From: Variovorax sp. 679
GTDB taxonomy: Bacteria > Pseudomonadota > Gammaproteobacteria > Burkholderiales > Burkholderiaceae_C
Length of the DNA: 64,000 nucleotides
NCBI RefSeq assembly: GCF_003952185.1
Contig: NZ_RXFS01000001.1
Span: 558,001-622,000 of the forward strand
Direction of reading: 5' to 3'
Part shown: positions 17,362-26,690 of the stretch, piece after piece
Layout: each line of letters begins with the position of its first letter
How positions within the stretch are numbered: the stretch's first letter is position 1
Program-made: the position numbers and the translations under genes
The notes under the pieces: model-generated
The model's input: the letters and a program-made list of their open reading frames with translations, nothing else
What the model was told of the DNA's origin: nothing
The model's database searches: none

Positions 17362-18509
17362 GCGTGTGCCGCCGTGTCGACGGTGTATTGGAGTTCTGCG
17401 GGAACCGGCAGGTCGGTGGGCGTGCGCGGCGCTTCACCGCCTTCGGCCTTCCAGCGCCTGAGCTGGTAGACCCAGGCCAGCACCTCGGCCACCGCGGTGT
17501 AGAGGCCGGCGGGAATCTCGTCGCCCAGCTTCGTGTGCTTGTAGAGAGAACGCGCGAGCGGCGGCGCCTCGAGGATCGCCACCTTGTGCTCCTTCGCGAG
17601 TTCGCGGATGCGCGCGGCCACCAGCTCGGTGCCCTTGGCCACCACGCGCGGCGCGCGCATGCCGTTGTCGGTGTACTTGAGCGCCACCGCGAAATGCATC
17701 GGGTTGGTCAGCACGATGTCGGCCTTGGGCACCTCGGACATCATCCGGCGGCGCGCCATCTGCTGCTGCTGGCGGCGGATCGCGGCCTTGATGTGCGGGT
17801 CGCCCTCGCTTTCCTTGTGCTCCTGGCGAACGTCCTCGCGCGACATGCGCAGCTTGCGGTAGTAGCTCCAGAGCTGGAAGGGCACGTCGATCAGCGCCAC
17901 GAGGAACAGCGTGGCCGCGATCAGCACGCAGTGCTTGGCCACCAGCACCATCGCATGGGGCAGCGCATAGTGCGCGGGCTGCGCCATGAGCGCCATCACC
18001 GCCTCGATGTCGCTCACGATCACCCACCACGCCACCCCGCCGATCAGCGCCGACTTGGCCAGCGCCTTGACCAGCTCGGCCAGCGACTGCGCGGAGAACA
18101 TGCGCACGATGCCGGCCAGCGGATTGAGCTTGCTGAACTTGGGCGCGACGGCCTCGGAGGAGAACATCCAGCCGCCGAGCATCAGCGGCGCGGCCACGGC
18201 CGCGACCATCATCATCCCGAACAGCGGGCCAACGGCCATCAGCGTCTGCAGCGCCATGAGCCCGGTCTGGGCCAGCATGTGCGAGGGGTCGAACGCGCTG
18301 GCGCGCTCGAACTGCAGGCCGCGGCGCAGCGAGCCGTCCATGCTCTTGCTGAGCATCCTCGCGGTGAACCACAGGCCCGCGCTTGCGGTGCCCAGCATCA
18401 CGAAGGTGGTGAGCTCGCGCGAACGGGCCACGTTGCCTTCCTCGCGCGCCTTTTCCAGGCGCCGCTCGGAGGCGGGTTCCGTTTTCTCGAGATCGCTTTC
18501 CTCAGCCAT
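17358..18509 (-). CDS. flhB: flagellar export switch protein FlhB
   Basis: A 383-residue export-gate protein that switches substrate class after hook completion. Four membrane segments lie between residues 35 and 210, then the cytoplasmic domain. The autocleavage motif is NPMHF at residues 269-273, at exactly the numbering of E. coli NPTH; Asn269-Pro270 and His272 are kept while Thr271 is Met. It is the first gene of flhB-flhA-flhF-flhG-fliA; the 132-bp gap upstream carries candidate regulatory palindromes. A separate FlhB-tail gene lies at 28910-29206. Confidence 0.97.
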   Translation of the reverse strand: MAEESDLEKTEPASERRLEKAREEGNVARSRELTTFVMLGTASAGLWFTARMLSKSMDGSLRRGLQFERASAFDPSHMLAQTGLMALQTLMAVGPLFGMMMVAAVAAPLMLGGWMFSSEAVAPKFSKLNPLAGIVRMFSAQSLAELVKALAKSALIGGVAWWVIVSDIEAVMALMAQPAHYALPHAMVLVAKHCVLIAATLFLVALIDVPFQLWSYYRKLRMSREDVRQEHKESEGDPHIKAAIRRQQQQMARRRMMSEVPKADIVLTNPMHFAVALKYTDNGMRAPRVVAKGTELVAARIRELAKEHKVAILEAPPLARSLYKHTKLGDEIPAGLYTAVAEVLAWVYQLRRWKAEGGEAPRTPTDLPVPAELQYTVDTAAHA

Positions 18510-18641
18510 TCATGCTCCGAACCAGCACTGGCGAAGTACGCCTTGCTCATGGCCAAATTATTGAATTCGACCCCTCGGAACAATCTGCCGATCAGGGCCC
18601 TGATAGCCCCGCAATTCGGCCAATGAAAACGGCTTGCGGCC
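18510..18641. promoter_or_regulatory. flhB operon upstream region
   Basis: Lower-GC 132-bp gap between cheZ and flhB. It holds a perfect 14-bp palindrome ATCAGGGCCCTGAT (18591-18604) and the motif AATTCGGCCA (18613-18622), whose core TTCGGCC also occurs before fliF/fliE and fliL. A class II flagellar promoter is inferred; no clear sigma-28 box is present. Confidence 0.4.
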
Positions 18642-19283
18642 TCAGAAGCCGAGGCTCTCCAGCAGGTCGTCGACCTGCGCCTGGTCGGTCACCGCGTCGG
18701 GGTTTCCGGGCTTGATCTGCGGGCCGTTCTGCAGGCTCTGCACGGCCTCGTGGCGCTTCTCGGGCGCCGAGTTGTCGATGAGCACCTGCAGCAGTTGCGT
18801 CTCGACGTCGTTGACCACTTCCATCATCTTCTTGATGACCTGGCCGGTCAGGTCCTGGAAGTCCTGCGCCATCAGGATCTCCATGAGCTGCGTGTTGATC
18901 GCGCTGGCGCGCTCCGGCACCTCGTCGAGGTAGCCGCGCGTGTCCAGCACGAGCTCGCGCGCATGGTCGAGCTCGATGGGGTTCTCGAACCACTGGTCCC
19001 AGCGCTTGCTGAGGCTCTTCGCGTCGGTGGCGAGCGCTTCCTGCAGCGGCTGCGCCACGTCGATGGCGTTGAGCGCGCGGTGCGCCGCGCGCTCGGTGGT
19101 GGCGGCCACGTAGCTCAGGCGGTCGCGCGCATCCGGAATGGCCTGCGCGGCCTTGGCCACCTGCTTGTCGAGGCCCAGCTCGCGCAGGCCGTCGCGCAAC
19201 TGGCGCGTGAGCTGGCCGATGCGGCCCAGCAGTTCTTCGGTGGTGTTGGCGGAGTCCGCGGCTCCAGATGTGTTCTGGCTCAT
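18642..19283 (-). CDS. cheZ: CheY-P phosphatase CheZ
   Basis: A 213-residue chemotaxis phosphatase. The active-site helix QDFQDLTGQVIKKM carries the catalytic Asp and Gln, and the C-terminal tail QVDDLLESLGF is the CheY-docking peptide, separated by a flexible linker as in E. coli (214 aa). It dephosphorylates CheY-P to end motor reversals. It is the last gene of the mot-che unit, 1 bp after the cheY stop. Confidence 0.97.
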   Translation of the reverse strand: MSQNTSGAADSANTTEELLGRIGQLTRQLRDGLRELGLDKQVAKAAQAIPDARDRLSYVAATTERAAHRALNAIDVAQPLQEALATDAKSLSKRWDQWFENPIELDHARELVLDTRGYLDEVPERASAINTQLMEILMAQDFQDLTGQVIKKMMEVVNDVETQLLQVLIDNSAPEKRHEAVQSLQNGPQIKPGNPDAVTDQAQVDDLLESLGF

Positions 19284-19284
19284 G

Positions 19285-19680
19285 TCACGCCGCCTCTTTG
19301 GCGAGCTTCTCGAAGATCTTGGTGATCTTCTCTTCCAGCGTGGCGGCGGTGAAAGGCTTCACCACATAGCCGTTGGCACCAGCCTGCGCCGCCGCGACGA
19401 TGTTCTCCTTCTTCGCCTCGGCCGTGACCATCAGCACCGGCAGCTTCTTCAGCTCAGGGTCGGCGCGGATGGTCTGCAGCATGGTCAGGCCGTCCATGTT
19501 GGGCATGTTCCAGTCGGACACCACGAAACCGAAGTTGCCGCCGCGCAGCTTCTCGATGCCGGCGGCGCCGTCTTCCGCCTCGTCGACGTTGTGGAACTCG
19601 AGTTCCTTCAGCAGGTTGCGCACGATGCGGCGCATGGTCGGGAAGTCGTCCACAACCAGGATTTTGATGCTCTTGTCCAT
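19285..19680 (-). CDS. cheY: chemotaxis response regulator CheY
   Basis: A 131-residue single-domain receiver that binds FliM when phosphorylated. It shows the acidic pair VVDDF, phospho-acceptor Asp in [12 protein letters not shown], Thr in VMVTAEAK and Lys in YVVKPF. The start at ATG 19680 gives the family length; a longer frame to 19737 overlaps cheB. CheZ, its phosphatase, follows at once. Confidence 0.98.
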   Translation of the reverse strand: MDKSIKILVVDDFPTMRRIVRNLLKELEFHNVDEAEDGAAGIEKLRGGNFGFVVSDWNMPNMDGLTMLQTIRADPELKKLPVLMVTAEAKKENIVAAAQAGANGYVVKPFTAATLEEKITKIFEKLAKEAA

Positions 19681-19720
19681 CACGATATTTCCAGCTCCAA
19701 CAGGTCGTTTTCCATTTTTC

Positions 19721-20809
19721 TCAAACTCGGTTCGCACGTTCGCCGAACGTGCGCAGGTGAGTCAGCACACGGCGGCTCACTTCGCCAAGGGGCGAGACGT
19801 CGTCCACCGCGCCCAGCGCGATGGCCTCGCGCGGCATGCCGAAGACCACGCAGCTGGCCTCGTCCTGCGCCAGCGTGTGGGCACCGGCGCGCCGCATGCG
19901 CAGCAGGCCCTCGGCGCCGTCCTTGCCCATGCCGGTCAGGATGATTCCGATGGCGTTCTTGCCCGCGTGCTTCGCGGCCGAATCGAACAGCACGTCGATC
20001 GACGGCCGGTGGCGGTTCACCGGCGGCTCCTGGTCGAGGTGGGCCACGTAGTTCGCGCCGCTGCGCGCGAGCGACAGGTGGAAGCCACCGGGCGCGATGT
20101 AGGCATAGCCCGGCAGCACGCGCTCGCCGTGCTCGGCTTCCTTCACGGTGATGCGGCACAGGCCGTCCAGCCGCTGCGCGAACGAGCGGGTGAAGCCGGC
20201 GGGCATGTGCTGCGCGATCATCACGGCGGGCGAATCGGGCGGCAGTGGCTGCAGCACCTCGCGGATGGCCTCGGTGCCGCCGGTGGAGGCGCCGATGATG
20301 ATGAGCTTCTCGGTACTCAGCAGCGGGCTGCGCAGCAGCGATTCCTGCGGCGTGTCGCCGCCGGTGCGGGCGCCCGCGGCAGGCCGGGCGGGCAGCAGGC
20401 GCGCGCTGGCTGCCGTGCGGATCTTGCCCGTGATCAGCTCGGTGTAGCTCAGCAGCCCGTCGCGCACGCCCAGGCGCGGCTTGGTCACGAAGTCGATGGC
20501 GCCCAGCTCGAGCGCGCGCAGCGCGATCTCGGAGCCGCGCTCGGTCAGCGAAGACACCATGACCACCGGCATGGGACGCAGCCGCATGAGCTTCTCGAGA
20601 AACTCCAGCCCGTCCATGCGCGGCATTTCCACGTCGAGCGTGAGCACGTCGGGGTTCGTGACCTTGATGAGGTCGCGCGCGACCAGCGGGTCGGCGGCCG
20701 TGCCCACCACCGTCATGTCGCTCTGGCTGTTGATGATCTCCGTCATCACGCTGCGGATGAGTGCCGAGTCGTCGACGCACAGCACCTTGATTTTCTTGTT
20801 GACGCTCAC
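19721..20809 (-). CDS. cheB: CheB receptor methylesterase/deamidase
   Basis: A 362-residue two-domain protein: receiver (1-125; [23 protein letters not shown]) and C-terminal methylesterase with catalytic Ser in IGASTGG, His in AQHMPAGFT and Asp in GMGKDGAEG. It demethylates or deamidates receptor glutamates for adaptation. The GTG start at 20809 overlaps the cheD stop as GTGA, with AAAGGAAA just upstream; no ATG gives the conserved N-terminus. Confidence 0.97.
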   Translation of the reverse strand: MSVNKKIKVLCVDDSALIRSVMTEIINSQSDMTVVGTAADPLVARDLIKVTNPDVLTLDVEMPRMDGLEFLEKLMRLRPMPVVMVSSLTERGSEIALRALELGAIDFVTKPRLGVRDGLLSYTELITGKIRTAASARLLPARPAAGARTGGDTPQESLLRSPLLSTEKLIIIGASTGGTEAIREVLQPLPPDSPAVMIAQHMPAGFTRSFAQRLDGLCRITVKEAEHGERVLPGYAYIAPGGFHLSLARSGANYVAHLDQEPPVNRHRPSIDVLFDSAAKHAGKNAIGIILTGMGKDGAEGLLRMRRAGAHTLAQDEASCVVFGMPREAIALGAVDDVSPLGEVSRRVLTHLRTFGERANRV

Positions 20810-21447
20810 TGGTTTCCTTTGTTTTCGACCGCCGGCGCCACGCGCGAGCCGGACAGCCTGCGCAGCAGCTCGCCCTCTTCGTGCTGCACCTGCCGCACCT
20901 CGGTCTGCGCGCGCAGCTTGCGCACGATGGCCTTGCCCGTCGCCGGCACGAAGCACACACGGCGCGCATGCGGCCCGCGCAGGTCTTGCGCGGCGACTTC
21001 GATGCGCTCGTCGCGCAGATAGCGCAGCACGAAGTCGGCGTTGCGGTCGCCGATGTTGAGCGTGGTCATGTTGGCCAGCACCGCGCCACCGCCGAACACC
21101 TTGGCGCGCAGCCGCTCGCGGCGTGCGCCCGCGCGCACCAGTTCGCGGATCAGCACGTCCATGGCGTAGGCGCCGTAGCGCATCGACTCGGCGGCATCGC
21201 GCGTGCCGGCTCCTGCCCCCGACTCACCGTCGTCGGGCAGCATGAAATGGTTCATGCCGGCCACGCCGGCTTCCCTGTCGTGAAGGCAGGCGGCCACGCA
21301 GGAGCCCAGCACCGTGCTCAGCGCGGTGTTGCTCGACGTCACGTAGTACTCGGAAGGCAGCAGCTTCACGGCCATGAGGCCGACGTCGCGGTCGAAGTAG
21401 TGATGGCTGGCCACCGATTCCGGCGCCGCCGCGTTCGGGTCCGTCAT
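20806..21447 (-). CDS. cheD: CheD receptor glutamine deamidase
   Basis: A 213-residue deamidase acting on chemoreceptors. Catalytic Cys50 lies in [11 protein letters not shown] and His67 in GMNHFMLP, followed by the KVFGGGAVL and IGDRNADFV motifs. The C-terminal 40 residues are longer than in minimal CheD proteins. ATG 21447 overlaps the cheR stop (ATGA), and its own stop overlaps cheB (GTGA), so cheR-cheD-cheB are coupled in translation. Confidence 0.96.
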   Translation of the reverse strand: MTDPNAAAPESVASHHYFDRDVGLMAVKLLPSEYYVTSSNTALSTVLGSCVAACLHDREAGVAGMNHFMLPDDGESGAGAGTRDAAESMRYGAYAMDVLIRELVRAGARRERLRAKVFGGGAVLANMTTLNIGDRNADFVLRYLRDERIEVAAQDLRGPHARRVCFVPATGKAIVRKLRAQTEVRQVQHEEGELLRRLSGSRVAPAVENKGNQ

Positions 21448-22313
21448 GAGGAAGCACCCGGCGTACGCGAACGCGCCAGCTCGTACACGGTCTGGCCCAG
21501 CGGCTTGAAGGCCTGGTTGACGAGCGACGCGTTCTCGGAGTGCCCAGCGAACAGCAGGCCGTCGGTCTTGAGCAGCGGCGCGAAGCGGTCGAGCACCTTC
21601 TTCTGCGTCGGCTTGTCGAAATAGATCATCACGTTGCGGCAGAAGATCGCGTCCACCGGCTCCTTCACGGGCCATCCGCCGTCGAGCAGGTTGAGCCGCG
21701 AGAACTTCACCAGCGCCGCGACCTCGGGGCGCACGCGCACCTTGCCGGCGTTCGCCCCCGTGCCCTTGTTGAAGAAGCGCCGCAACCGCTCGGGCGCGAG
21801 CCTGCGCACCTGCTCGGTGGTGAACACGCCGGTGGCGGCCTTGGCCAGCACGGCGGTGTCGATGTCGGTGGCGATCACGCGGGACGAGGCGGCCTTGTCG
21901 CCAAGGGCCTCCATCAGCGTGATGGCGATCGAATAGGGCTCCTCGCCGGTCGATGCCGCCGCGCACCACACGGTGACGGGCTGCTTCGCCTTGCGGACGT
22001 GGTCGGCCAGCGTCGGGAAGTGATGGGCCTCGCGGAAGAACGAGGTCAGGTTGGTGGTCAGCGAGTTGATGAAGAGCTGCCACTCGTCGCCGTCCTGGCG
22101 CTGTTCGAGCCAGTCGAGGTACGAGGCGAAGTCGGGCAGCTGCAGCTCCCGCAGCCGGCGCGAGAGCCGGCTGTACACCATCTGCCGCTTCTGCTCGCCC
22201 AGGGCGATGCCCGCGCGGCGATGGATGAGCGTGCGCACGCGCGAGAAGTCGCTGTCGGTGAAGTGGAACTCGGTTGTCACGGCCAGCCTGGAGGGTTGGC
22301 TTTCAATGTACAT
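21444..22313 (-). CDS. cheR: CheR receptor methyltransferase
   Basis: A 289-residue SAM-dependent methyltransferase for MCP glutamates. It shows the N-terminal helical domain, [15 protein letters not shown] motif [22 protein letters not shown] and [10 protein letters not shown], plus the beta-subdomain that binds receptor pentapeptides. Four MCPs in this window end in suitable W-x-x-F tails. ATG 22313 is preferred to an in-frame TTG at 22331. Confidence 0.96.
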   Translation of the reverse strand: MYIESQPSRLAVTTEFHFTDSDFSRVRTLIHRRAGIALGEQKRQMVYSRLSRRLRELQLPDFASYLDWLEQRQDGDEWQLFINSLTTNLTSFFREAHHFPTLADHVRKAKQPVTVWCAAASTGEEPYSIAITLMEALGDKAASSRVIATDIDTAVLAKAATGVFTTEQVRRLAPERLRRFFNKGTGANAGKVRVRPEVAALVKFSRLNLLDGGWPVKEPVDAIFCRNVMIYFDKPTQKKVLDRFAPLLKTDGLLFAGHSENASLVNQAFKPLGQTVYELARSRTPGASS

Positions 22314-22379
22314 AGCGACCACCGTTTCCAATGGACCGATCAGATGCGCGAATGCCCCGCACTTCCGGCCTCGTTTTCG

Positions 22380-23672
22380 TCATGGTCCACCCGCGGCCGG
22401 GCTGGCGTCCTGCGCCCACACCAGTGCCGACAGCTGCGCCGCGTTGACCTGCGCCGGGCTCAGGAACAGGGCTTCCGACAGGCGCGCGGCCTCTCCGTCG
22501 TCGCGCTCGCAGCTCTCGGCGAGCGCCACGAAGGGGCCGTAAAGGCCGCCACGCGAAAGAATGGCCTGCTGCACCGCCTCGGTGAGCTGCACCTTGCGCA
22601 GCACGCCTTCCATCGAGACGCCCAGCAACTGGTCGAGCAGCGAGAACATGCCGGCCACGAAGAGGTTGTCGGCCTCGCTGGCCGGCAGCATGCCCTGCCC
22701 GACCAGCTCGACGAAGCGCCCGCGCAGGATGGCCTTCTTCATCATGTAGGGCGAACCCGCCTTGTTGCTGGTGGCCAGCAGCAGCGACAGCCAGCGGTAC
22801 AGCGGCGAGTAGCCGAGCATGGCCACCGCATGGCGCAGCGAATGGATCTCCACCGCCATGCCCACCGCGGGCGAGTTGATATAGCGCAGCAGGCGGTAGG
22901 TGAGCGCGGCGTCGTGCTTGAGCGCTGCCTCGATGACGCGCAGGTCTTCGTTGCGCTGGAGCATCTGCATCAGCTGCACGATCAGCAGCGCCTCGGGCTG
23001 CAGCGCGTCTTCGGTCTCTCGCACGGGCGGATTGCTGAACGCGCCGTCGACGAACACGCTCACGCGGCGTCCGGCGCAGGCGTCGAATGCGGCCCAGTCT
23101 TCCACGCGCGAGACGATGGGCTCCACCGGGGGGTGGCCCAGCTGGGCATCCTGCCGCAGCCGCATCACGGTCTCGGCGTCGTGCGCGCCCACCTCGAAGT
23201 GGGTGACGATGGAGCGCAGCTCCGGGTCTTCAGGCAGCCCGGAGGCGCCGCACAGCATGAAGCCGAAGCCCTGCTCGCGCAGGAACAGCACGATGGAGCG
23301 CAGGTCGGCGTCGAGCATTTCCTCGGCGCCCATGCACAGCACCACCTGCTGCGGCGGCAGCGACTGCAGGTCGCTCTGGAACAGCGCATCGACCGTCACG
23401 TCGACGAACAGCATCTGCGAACCCAGCAGCCAGCCGCCGGGCCCGGGATTGAGGTGCATGGCGAGCGTGTCCGTGAGCGCCTTGACGCCCGCGGCGCCGG
23501 ACGCCTCGGAACCCTGGTCCGCGGAACGCCATGCCATGCGATAGCCGATGACGCGCCGCTGCGCGTCGAGCAGCATGGCGTAGGCCACGCGACCGTCGGC
23601 ACCGGCCTCCGCATGCGCGGGTGCTTCGCTGCCGGTGTCTTCGGAAGAGCGACGGAAGAAATCAAACCGCAT
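22380..23672 (-). CDS. HDOD-domain signalling protein (EAL-like N-terminus)
   Basis: A 430-residue protein. Residues about 25-210 resemble a degenerate EAL/YuxH-type domain lacking catalytic motifs (FVDVTVDALFQSDLQSLPPQQVVL, GFGFMLCG). Residues about 225-410 form an HDOD domain: LQRNEDLRVIEAALKHDAALTYRLLRYINSPAVG, then LRHAVAMLGY. HDOD domains lack the HD metal ligands and usually act as protein-interaction modules. It sits between cheA and cheR in the chemotaxis unit, which suggests a link between c-di-GMP or stress signalling and taxis. No specific target is visible. Confidence 0.85.
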   Translation of the reverse strand: MRFDFFRRSSEDTGSEAPAHAEAGADGRVAYAMLLDAQRRVIGYRMAWRSADQGSEASGAAGVKALTDTLAMHLNPGPGGWLLGSQMLFVDVTVDALFQSDLQSLPPQQVVLCMGAEEMLDADLRSIVLFLREQGFGFMLCGASGLPEDPELRSIVTHFEVGAHDAETVMRLRQDAQLGHPPVEPIVSRVEDWAAFDACAGRRVSVFVDGAFSNPPVRETEDALQPEALLIVQLMQMLQRNEDLRVIEAALKHDAALTYRLLRYINSPAVGMAVEIHSLRHAVAMLGYSPLYRWLSLLLATSNKAGSPYMMKKAILRGRFVELVGQGMLPASEADNLFVAGMFSLLDQLLGVSMEGVLRKVQLTEAVQQAILSRGGLYGPFVALAESCERDDGEAARLSEALFLSPAQVNAAQLSALVWAQDASPAAGGP

Positions 23673-23692
23673 TCAGCTGTCTCCGTCGTGTG

Positions 23693-25750
23693 TCAGAGCG
23701 CAATGGCGTCCGTCCTTCGGGCCGCGCCCGCGAGTGCGGCCGTGCTCGCGGCCTGCGCGCGCTGGATTCGCGGCATGGCGCCCACATCGATGATGAAGGC
23801 CACGCTGCCGTCGCCGACGATGGTCGCGGCGGAGATGCCGGGAACCTTGCGGTAGTTGGTCTCCAGGTTCTTCACCACCACCTGGTGCTGGCCGAGAAGC
23901 TCGTCCACCAGCAGAGCGAAGCGGCTGTCGTCGGCCTGAACGATCACCAGGATGCCCTGCGTCGGGTGCGTCTGCGCACCCGCCACGTCGAACACGCGGT
24001 GCAGCTCGATGAGCGGCAGGTACTCGCCGCGCACGCGGATCACGTGGCCGTCGGCGGTGATGGAATGCAGGTGCTCCGGCAGCGGCTGCAGCGACTCGAT
24101 GACGTAGCTCAGCGGCAGGATGTAGGCCTCGCTGCCCACCTTCACCGACATGCCGTTGAGGATGGCCAGCGTCAGCGGCAGCACGATGCGCGTGGTGGTG
24201 CCCTGCCCGCCGCGCGAATGGATTTCCACGTGGCCGCCCATTTCCTGGATGTTTCGCTTGACCACGTCCATGCCCACGCCGCGGCCCGAGATGTCGGTGA
24301 CCTGCTCGGCGGTGGAGAAGCCGGGCGCGAAGATGAGCTGCCACACCTCGTCGTCGGGCATCGACTCGCTGACCGGCAGGCCCTGCTGCATGGCCTTGGC
24401 CAGGATGCGTTCGCGGTTGAGGCCGGCGCCGTCGTCGCTCACCTCGATCACGATGTTGCCGCCGTGGTGCTGCGCCGACAGCAGCAGCTGGCCGGTGGCG
24501 TCCTTGCCCTTGGCCAGGCGCACTTCGGGCGTCTCGATGCCGTGGTCGAGGCTGTTGCGCACCAGGTGCGTGAGCGGGTCGACGATGCGCTCGATGAGCC
24601 CCTTGTCGAGCTCGGTCTCCTTGCCGTAGGTGTCCAGGCGAACCTGCTTGCCGAGCTTGGCGCTCACGTCGCGGATCACGCGCGGGAAGCGGCTGAACAC
24701 GTAGTCCATCGGCATCATGCGGATGGACATGACCGATTCCTGCAGGTCGCGCGCGTTGCGCTCCAGGTGGCCCAGGCCGCTGAGGAAGCGCTCGTAGGCC
24801 ACCGGATCGAGCATGGTCGCGGCCTGCGTGAGCATCGACTGCGTGATGACCAGTTCGCCCACGAGATTGATGAGCTGGTCGACCTTCTCCACGTCGACGC
24901 GGATCGAGCTGGACTCCTTCGCGCCAGCGGGCGAGCCTGCCGGCGCGGCGGCTGGAGCCGCGGCGGAAGCGGCCTGCGGCTTCGAGGCCTCGACGGGTAC
25001 GGGCGCTTCGGGCACAGGTGCCGGTGCCGGGGCTTCGACCACGGCGGCCGCAACGGCTTCATGCGTGATGTCGATCTGAGACTCGTCGATGACGAAGCAG
25101 CAGACCGCGACGATGTCGTCGGGCGAACAGGTGGTTTCCAGCAGCACGGTCAGCTGGTCGTTGCTGCGCGTGCGCGAGAGCACCTTGCCGAGGTTGCCGA
25201 GTTCGCCCGCGAGCAGGTCGCATTCGCTGTCCGACAGGCGCGCGAAGCGGATGCGCAGCGCACCGCTGCCGCCGGCACTGGCCGTTGCCGCCGGGGGCTC
25301 CGGGGCGGCCACCGGCGCGGGGGCCGGAGCGGGCGCCGGTGCCGGAGCAGCGGCGCTGGCGTCGCCGCTTTCGAGCGCGAGTTGCTGAAGCACGCCACAG
25401 ATGTGCGCGACCATGTCCGGGTCCGGCTCCTTGCCGGCCTGGTAGGCAGTGAGTTGTTCTTGCAAGGCGTCCTTCGTTTCAAGGAATGCATCGATCATCC
25501 GGCCGGTCAGGCGCAGCTGCCCGTGGCGGGCGCGGTCCAGGAGCGACTCGAGAACGTGCGTGGTGTTGGTCAGGGCGGTGAAGCCGAAAGTCGCGGCGCC
25601 GCCCTTGATGGAATGCGCGGCGCGGAATATGGCGTTGAGCTGCTCGTTGTCCGGCGCGTCGAGGTCGAGCTCCAGCAGGAGCTGTTCCATCTCTGCGAGC
25701 AGTTCGACGGCTTCGACGAAGAAGGCTTGGGTGAATTGGCTGAGGTCCAT
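23693..25750 (-). CDS. cheA: chemotaxis histidine kinase CheA
   Basis: A 685-residue kinase. P1 phosphotransfer domain with His46 in FRAAHSIKGG; Ala/Pro-rich linkers around a P2-like CheY/CheB-binding domain (about 155-225); P3 dimerisation helices (VDQLINLVGELVITQSML); P4 ATPase with LVRNSLDHGIE (N box), DDGAGLN and GRGVGMDVV (G boxes); P5 CheW-like domain at the end. It phosphorylates CheY and CheB in receptor arrays. It is in the motA-motB-cheA unit; its cheW partner is far away at 62397, in the MCP cluster. Confidence 0.98.
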   Translation of the reverse strand: MDLSQFTQAFFVEAVELLAEMEQLLLELDLDAPDNEQLNAIFRAAHSIKGGAATFGFTALTNTTHVLESLLDRARHGQLRLTGRMIDAFLETKDALQEQLTAYQAGKEPDPDMVAHICGVLQQLALESGDASAAAPAPAPAPAPAPVAAPEPPAATASAGGSGALRIRFARLSDSECDLLAGELGNLGKVLSRTRSNDQLTVLLETTCSPDDIVAVCCFVIDESQIDITHEAVAAAVVEAPAPAPVPEAPVPVEASKPQAASAAAPAAAPAGSPAGAKESSSIRVDVEKVDQLINLVGELVITQSMLTQAATMLDPVAYERFLSGLGHLERNARDLQESVMSIRMMPMDYVFSRFPRVIRDVSAKLGKQVRLDTYGKETELDKGLIERIVDPLTHLVRNSLDHGIETPEVRLAKGKDATGQLLLSAQHHGGNIVIEVSDDGAGLNRERILAKAMQQGLPVSESMPDDEVWQLIFAPGFSTAEQVTDISGRGVGMDVVKRNIQEMGGHVEIHSRGGQGTTTRIVLPLTLAILNGMSVKVGSEAYILPLSYVIESLQPLPEHLHSITADGHVIRVRGEYLPLIELHRVFDVAGAQTHPTQGILVIVQADDSRFALLVDELLGQHQVVVKNLETNYRKVPGISAATIVGDGSVAFIIDVGAMPRIQRAQAASTAALAGAARRTDAIAL

Positions 25751-25775
25751 CTCTTGAGCTCTTGTTGTTTTGTTG

Positions 25776-26648
25776 TCACGGCGCCTTCGCGGCCGCCTTG
25801 CCGATGCGCATGCCGGCAGGCTCGACGCTGTTCTCGCGCTCGATGCGCTCCTGCGTGCGGTGGTTCAGCAGGATGATGCTGATGCGGCGGTTGATGGGGT
25901 TGCGCGGGTCGGCCTTGTCCAGGTGCATGCTGTCGGCCAGCCCGATCACGCGCAGCACCTTGCCGTCAGTCATGCCGCCCGCCACGAGTTCGCGCCGCGA
26001 GGCGTTGGCGCGGTCGGACGAGAGCTCCCAGTTGCCGTAGGAACGGTCGTTGGTGTAGACGATGGCGTCGGTGTGGCCCGACAGCGTGATCTTGTTGGGC
26101 AGGCCGTTGAGCGCGGGCGCAAGCTCCCGCAGGATGGCGCGCATGTGCGGCACCACGCGGGCGCTGGCCAGCTCGAACATGGGCCGGTTCTCGGTATCGA
26201 CGATCTGCAGTCGCAGGCCTTCGGTGGTGATGTCGATCAGGATCTGCGAGCGGAACTGCTGGAACACCGGGCTCTTCTCGATCAGCTCGTCCAGCTTCTT
26301 CTTCATTTCGGCCAGGCGTTCGGCATCGGCCTGCTCCTCGGCGTCGGCCTGTCTGACCTCGCCCTCGACGTGCATCACGTCGGCGCCGCCGCCGGGAATC
26401 ATGCTGGTGCTGAGGCTGGACTTGTCGCCGCCGCTCAGCGCCACGCGCAGCGGCATGCGGAAGTGCTCGGCGATGCCCTCGCGCTGCTTCGGGCTGGAGA
26501 TGGACAGCAGCCACATCACGAGGAAGAAGGCCATCATGGCCGTCATGAAGTCGGCATAGGCGATCTTCCAGCCGCCGCCGTGATGGGCACCACCGCCGCC
26601 CTTGTGGACGTGCTTGACGATGATCCGTGGCTTGCCGTCGTCGCTCAT
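25776..26648 (-). CDS. motB: flagellar stator protein MotB
   Basis: A 290-residue stator subunit. A Gly/His-rich N-terminus leads into the single membrane helix with the proton-accepting Asp33 (IAYADFMTAMMAFFLVMWL). The periplasmic OmpA-like peptidoglycan-binding domain follows (ITLSGHTDAIVY...NWELSSDRANASRR...RRISIILL). Start ATG 26648. It is downstream of motA and upstream of cheA. Confidence 0.98.
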   Translation of the reverse strand: MSDDGKPRIIVKHVHKGGGGAHHGGGWKIAYADFMTAMMAFFLVMWLLSISSPKQREGIAEHFRMPLRVALSGGDKSSLSTSMIPGGGADVMHVEGEVRQADAEEQADAERLAEMKKKLDELIEKSPVFQQFRSQILIDITTEGLRLQIVDTENRPMFELASARVVPHMRAILRELAPALNGLPNKITLSGHTDAIVYTNDRSYGNWELSSDRANASRRELVAGGMTDGKVLRVIGLADSMHLDKADPRNPINRRISIILLNHRTQERIERENSVEPAGMRIGKAAAKAP

Positions 26649-26690
26649 GTTCGCTCGTTCGTTCGCTGCTTCACTCGCCGCGCGGGCGCG

